From positions 9,011,501 through 9,075,500 of the forward strand of contig NC_016131.3 in NCBI RefSeq assembly GCF_000005505.3: DNA of 64,000 nucleotides, written 5' to 3'. The notes under the pieces are model-generated. The model was given only the letters and a program-made list of their open reading frames with translations. It did not search any database and was not told the origin of the DNA. The DNA is from Brachypodium distachyon. Its lineage: Eukaryota > Streptophyta > Magnoliopsida > Poales > Poaceae. The position numbers were made by a program, and so were the translations under genes. Below, in pieces: positions 59,081 to 64,000 of this stretch (position 1 is the stretch's first letter; every line of letters starts with the position of its first letter).

Positions 59081-60500
59081 GCTGTATGGGACGACGTTCC
59101 TTGCCTGTCCTAGAAGCTTCTGGGTGCTTCCGGACCTCCCTCAGTTGCCCAATTCAGCTGGCTGGCTTCTTGCTCTCCTCCGCTAGCTAACTACTGCGTG
59201 GTGCATGCACTCCAGAGCTCTCTCTAATCTAGTCTGCGGGGTTTACTGGATCAATGGAAGAAGAAGCTAGGAAGGATGTGTCGTTGCGGGGAACGGGTCC
59301 ATGCACTCCAGAGCACGGCAGCGGGGAGCAGAGGAGGAAGGGATCAATTATATTCCAAGAGCAGTTAAAAACTCTGCTTGCCTCGATAAACAAATCGGAG
59401 CGATCGAGAAAAGGGGGAGGAAGGAAGGTTGCTTCGTGTCTACGTACGTTCTACCAATGGATGATCAACGGACGGGAGAAACTTAAAGCGGGCAAGCGCG
59501 CGAGGGAACGGAAACGGTTTCTTTTTTCTTCCTCTTTCGAAGGCCTTAACAGCTTTCCGAGGCTGTGCAGTTAAAAAAAGAAATCCTGTCACTTTTGCTG
59601 CCTCCCTGCTGTTCTTTTTTCTGCTGCTGCAGTAAATAGTTGTCTGTTTCTGGGACTAGAAAGACCATTACGACTTGCTGCATCGATGCAATGAGTTGGT
59701 CTTGTCTTGTCCCCTCGATCCCGTGTCGTTCACCTGCAAAATCTCAGCTGCCGTTGTTGAGGTGTGAAAACCGTGTGAATACATATAAACGAGTGTATAT
59801 AAGAGGAGAATGACCTGGAGTTAAGGCGTGAGAGTGAAGGATGCTGACGGGGAAAAAATAGCTGTCCTTTTCTTTGAGAGCTACTGGCGCCGAGATAATT
59901 AACCACCGAACCCTTCTGGCTACGGTTACATCTATGGAGAGAAATTGATAATTATGATACGTAGCGCATGCTCCAGACGAAGCGCGGACAAAAGAGAGAA
60001 ATACGAGGATGCTATCTAGAGCCCATCCATGTCATCATCAGAAGCAATTAGGTATATGGTAGTTGATGGATAAGCAACAGGAATCTTCATGGACAGCGAC
60101 ATCGGGTCGCTGGACTGCAGCGGACTAGTAATAATATTAGCACGAAGGCAGACAACGAACAAGCTAGAAAGGAGTGCGCTTTTACGCTTTGGCGTTTCCG
60201 CTTTGGGGCACCTTAAGCCAAAAGTTATCGCAGCTTGAGAGGATTAAACAACTGGGAAAGCAGCGGTCAAACAGCCTAGCATGCAGCGGGCATGATTCGA
60301 CGTGCAGCAGAGCAGAATGATGTATCCAGCGATCCAAGCAAACCCCTGGTATCATTCCGAGCCTTTCTTCACCTTACCCAGCCAATCAAGCGAGTTTACA
60401 CGCTTAGATAGCTTACGGAGACAACGCGGCAAGTCAATTAAAATCTTAATGCAAATGTCGATATTCACTCAGAGATCTGCTCAGCAGAACTACGCTTTCC
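59081..60500. other. CDPK 5' flank and intergenic region
   Basis: CDPK promoter/5' UTR and intergenic DNA. No gene seen; the short open frames at 59254 and 60302 lack protein character. Confidence 0.5.
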
Positions 60501-61153
60501 CAGAACACAAGACGCGGTATTTGTTCTCTAGGTCAGCTGTCTGATTAAGCCCTGCGACACAATTCCTAACACTAAACAAACCAGGGAGCAACCAACCGTG
60601 CAGAAACAAAGCATTTTGCTAGCTCGACGGCAAACATAGCCGCAACTCAGAATAAAGAAGGTGGCACACTTCAACATCATAGAATTACTCACCATTATAG
60701 TTGAAAGAAGACAAACAAGACCTTTCATACAAGCCAGATGCAACTACTAGAAACCAGCAGGAGACGACGAGGCTACAACAAACAATTGAAGCCATCTTCG
60801 AAGCATCAAACTTACCAGCACCATTAAGTGTCAATATGTGGACAAGGACATAAAACAACAAGGCAACAACGAAACCCAAAAGGAAATCTGGACAAAGCAA
60901 CAACAAAACCCAAAAGGAAATCTTTTTGACAGACAGGCAGAACATAAGCACATGAAAGAGATCTTTCGAGGCTTAACTTCCAACAGTATTCCACATTATC
61001 GACCAACCATATGCAGTCATTGGAGCAACAAAATAACTCACAGATGGGGCGAATTTCGACATAATAACAGGCTAAGTTAGTTCTATAATAACAAAATGGC
61101 TCCCAGACTCGACATGCCCTTCCCTCACCTGACACCCAAGAAAAATAGTTAGG
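60501..61153 (-). other. Probable 3' UTR and downstream flank of the RGG-protein gene
   Basis: No coding frame. It contains a 33-bp imperfect direct repeat (CAACAACGAAACCCAAAAGG then CAACAAAACCCAAAAGG, 60866-60925). The assignment as 3' UTR rests on position only. Confidence 0.4.
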
Positions 61154-61796
61154 CTAAGCGTTTGCGCCTAGCTCAACTCTCCCTGGCTGGGGATGGCCAC
61201 CTCCCTGCTGACCTCCTCCCTGGTTGTTGTAATAAGAATTGCCACCGGCGCGACCACCCCTGCCTCTGTTGTTGAAGTTCCTCTCTTGGTAGAATCCCTC
61301 CTCATAGTAGCCACCTCTGCCACCCCGGCCATTCTGGTACCCACCACCACCTCCCTGGTATCCACCCCCACCCTGATATCCACCACCACCTCCCCTACCA
61401 TTCTGGTATCCACCACCCATACCCCGGCCTCCACGACCACCACGGCCATTAGAGTAGCCCCTCCTGCCAGTACCGCGACCACCACCTCGCTGGTTCTGGT
61501 AAGATCGTCGAGGGGTCTGAAACTGTTGGTCTTTTGGCTCAACATTCCTCTGCTCTTGATAATCCCCATCTTCAAATTTTTCCTGCTCTGCCTCAGCTGA
61601 GGGATATTCCTCAGGAGGGTTCACAGGAGCTTCACCATCCTGCAATTGTTAAATCAGTATATGTTGGAAATATATTACATCATGCATAATCAGAAAAAAG
61701 AAACAGCAGGTCATCGGTCAATACCACATTTTGGCCATCAGCTGCATTGGACTGATCATTGTAGATTTCTGTCTCCTGAGGATCTTCCTTCTCATC
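61154..61796 (-). CDS. RGG-box glycine-rich, putative RNA-binding protein (last two exons; gene continues past the window)
   Basis: The two 3' exons of a minus-strand gene are 61796-61725 (72 bp) and 61639-61154 (486 bp including stop), joined by GT-AG borders in frame. The visible 185 aa begin with an acidic segment (DEKEDPQETEIYNDQ, PSAEAEQEKFEDGDY). They then become an extended Arg/Gly/Tyr/Asn-rich tail with repeated RGG, GRGG and GGGYQNGRG units and end RVELGANA. RGG tails bind RNA and drive condensate assembly and are usual methylation targets. No RRM, KH or other folded domain lies in the visible part; it would be in upstream exons. I do not recognise the exact family. Further exons were not found up to 64000, so a long intron is inferred. 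Confidence 0.8.
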
Positions 61797-63420
61797 CTGT
61801 CAACAAGTAAACATAATAAGTAGAAGATAATAATAAGACAACATCATTTCCACAAGTACAGAACAAACACCACACCATTTTGTTCACATTGCTTCAGTAG
61901 GATCAACACATCAATCCAGTGCAGCCAAATCATAGATGTGGATATTTTGTTTCCAGTAGCAAATCAATATCAGTAGATCCATCATGAAATATGTTTTCAA
62001 AGCGTATTGATTTGGTATCATGGATGTTGATATTTTTCACTATATGCTTGGTCAAACGTTCAGAAGTTTTTACTTAAGAGACAAAATCTATATGCCTTAA
62101 AAAAATGCATGGAGGGGTAATTGTTACTTCTATGATCTACCTAATCAGCTAACATAAACTTCAGAGAAGACAAACAAAACACTATGAAAATAATAAATGC
62201 CATGCTGATATTAGTTTGTTCAAAGATTACTGAAAACATCTTGATTTAATTGTTTCTAAGCAAGAAAAACTATGGAGATACAGACACCGTACACACAAAC
62301 AGAGGTTACCAATTCCCTTGTGTGATTTATGGAATAACATTAAATAGACTATGAGAAGAGAGGCCTACTAAGGAAAAGGAGTGTAAACGGAAGACAATTG
62401 CTTTTTGGGAGTGCCCTGGAAGCTATAGCCTACCAATATCTTATACCCAAAACTTAACCTACGTGGCTTTTTGGGAGTGTATGTAAATTCTGCAATCCTT
62501 TATTTGCTATTCATCTTCATGGAAAAGGGGTATTTTTTTAAAAGCACTGGATTGATATGTTTTTGCACAGGGTAGAAAATTGTTCCTTTCCCAGAAGGAT
62601 AAATAGGGCTAATGAATTTCATGTATCCATTTTTCAGGGCTCGTTTTCTTTCTCACACTACTGGATATACCTTTGAATTATAAATACATATATAGATTCA
62701 CTAACATAGTACAGAACCAATTTTGGATAGCTAAAAGTATTTCAACCACAAGCTAATTTAGTAAGACAAGATGCGAAGAAAATGTACTTACTAAATTCCA
62801 ACAAACATGAATAATAGTATAAAATAACCATTTTAAGGGCATGCTGAACAACTACGGCCCTCCATTCACTTTACTTGATGTCCTACAATCAGTGACATAT
62901 TCTAAAGTTTGATCCCAAATAGGTTTAAAACTATCTAGTTAGATGTTGGCCATATCCATATTAAGGTCCAAGTTAGAGTGAATCAAAATAATCTTCACAT
63001 AATTCAATTCAAGGAACTCATGAGTTAACCTTAGGCCCCATACAAATGCCCGATGTCTTTGACTCGATCTTTACTGCATGACCATCACATAATCAAATCC
63101 AATGGCTCAAGAATTGAGTCGAACCACTACAAATTTCCACATAATTGCATGTTTAACAGAGTTAACAGGGAGTTTAATCCTCACATAAGGGAGATTTAAT
63201 TAATCATTTGTTCTAGGATTCTATCTCCATGTCAGTAATATAAACAGCTTGTTTTAGTGGATATTTGAATAGTACACATACATTCTGTATAACATGTATT
63301 TGCAAAATGAGTGTTGCGTGTACTAGTAAAAGTTACAGTACATTCTTTATTAAATACATTTTCATACTGTCACAGTATTCTACCGGTAGCCCAAGTAGCA
63401 TATCGAACACATTTGTCAAG
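61797..63420. other. AT-rich sequence, probably intron of the RGG-protein gene
   Basis: No exon-like frame seen on the minus strand. It contains the MITE relic at 61950-62090. Confidence 0.4.
61950..62090. mobile_element. Truncated Stowaway-like MITE relic
   Basis: AGTAGATCCATCATGAAATA and GGTATCATGGATGTTGATAT resemble the interior of the 27807-28066 MITE (GATACATTG..., TTTGACACCGTACATGTTGA...CTTGGTCAAAC). The terminal CTCCCTCCGT ends are absent. Confidence 0.45.
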
Positions 63421-63514
63421 TACTCCCTCCGTCCCATATTAAGTAACTCAAATTACCTAAAAATCGTCTAGATACATGTAAGATTTCAGCACTTAATATG
63501 GTACGGAGGGAGTA
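63421..63514. mobile_element. Stowaway-like MITE
   Basis: A 94-bp TA-flanked palindrome with ends CTCCCTCCGTCCCATATTAA and TTAATATGGTACGGAGGGAG. Confidence 0.87.
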
Positions 63515-64000
63515 AAAGAGAACAGAGGGAGTATTATGCCACAACTGCAATTTTGACTTGCATAACTCACTAAAACACTGCCACAAGAGGAATTTGTCGT
63601 AAATAATTCTTTAAATCTGCAATGCACATTAATTTATGCACAGCAGATCATCAGGATTAACATAGCTAAACTAAGTTCATATTTTCTTACGCTACCACCA
63701 AATAGTGGTGACATGACACACAAAATTATACAATGACCATAGGGAAGCACAAATATATGACAAGGGAGAGATCATAAAAAAAATAGTGTTTTGTTCCAGG
63801 ACAATGATACAGAGGCAATGCATGTTATTAGCTCTGCAGTGTCTGTGCACATCCATATGAAATATTTAAAGAGCATATGCAAATTATCAAAACTCACAAG
63901 CTTACTACAATCCACACCCTAAATGGTGTTCCCTTAAGGTTTTACCCCGTGAAGTTATTCTACACAAGCAGCAATCAGGGCATCAGGCTAATGACAGAGA
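63515..64000. other. AT-rich sequence to the window edge
   Basis: No gene seen. It may be further intron or upstream sequence of the RGG-protein gene. Confidence 0.4.

Noticed and set aside
61193..61600. Thr/Val-rich 135-aa plus-strand frame
   Set aside because: Mirror of the Gly/Arg-rich repeats of the RGG-protein exon on the other strand.

Overview
This is nuclear DNA of a flowering plant, almost certainly a grass. The evidence is an intronless Lhcb1-type light-harvesting gene with a GC-rich coding sequence, many Stowaway MITEs with 'CTCCCTCCGT' ends, MULEs, a Helitron, a Tat-type Ty3/Gypsy element and intron-rich genes with plant GT-AG junctions. I cannot name the species.

Four host genes are supported. 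(1) Lhcb1 (chlorophyll a/b-binding protein of LHCII), 3979-4779 (+). (2) A dual-domain diphosphoinositol pentakisphosphate kinase/phosphatase (VIH/PPIP5K/VIP1 family), 26788-45601 (-). I rebuilt it as 30 exons whose summed length is exactly in frame (1044 aa). (3) A subgroup III-like calcium-dependent protein kinase, 55427-59080 (-), 5 exons, 583 aa, with an N-terminal myristoylation signature and four EF hands. (4) The 3' end of an RGG-box, putative RNA-binding protein, 61154-61796 (-), whose gene continues past the right edge.

Layout. 1-1783: AT-rich, one MITE. 1784-3740: a small MULE with a 9-bp target duplication, then a ~0.9-kb tandem duplication of the Lhcb1 upstream region. 3741-4935: Lhcb1 with a TATA box. 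5247-12090: degenerate mobile DNA on the minus strand, made of a Harbinger transposase fused in frame to a Gypsy gag start, an ORF0-like protein and a long LTR-like region. 12594-26534: a ~13.9-kb unit bounded by MULE inverted repeats and a 10-bp target duplication, enclosing a decayed Tat-lineage Gypsy element. That element has gag-pol, a ~110-bp tandem array, an intron-containing antisense gene and a complete 3' LTR, but a truncated 5' LTR. 26788-45601: VIH, whose introns hold several Stowaway MITEs, MULE-like elements and a LINE 3' fragment. 45602-48610: intergenic. 48611-51240: a probable non-autonomous Helitron with a 155-bp tandem repeat. 51241-55426: intergenic with MITEs. 55427-59080: CDPK, with a ~0.45-kb tandem duplication inside intron 1. 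59081-64000: intergenic plus the RGG-protein gene.

The host genes are unrelated in pathway (photosynthetic antenna, inositol pyrophosphate/phosphate signalling, calcium signalling, RNA binding), as expected for a plant chromosome. The most unusual content is in the mobile DNA: the MULE/Tat nest, the spliced antisense gene, the duplicated Lhcb1 upstream region and the Helitron.
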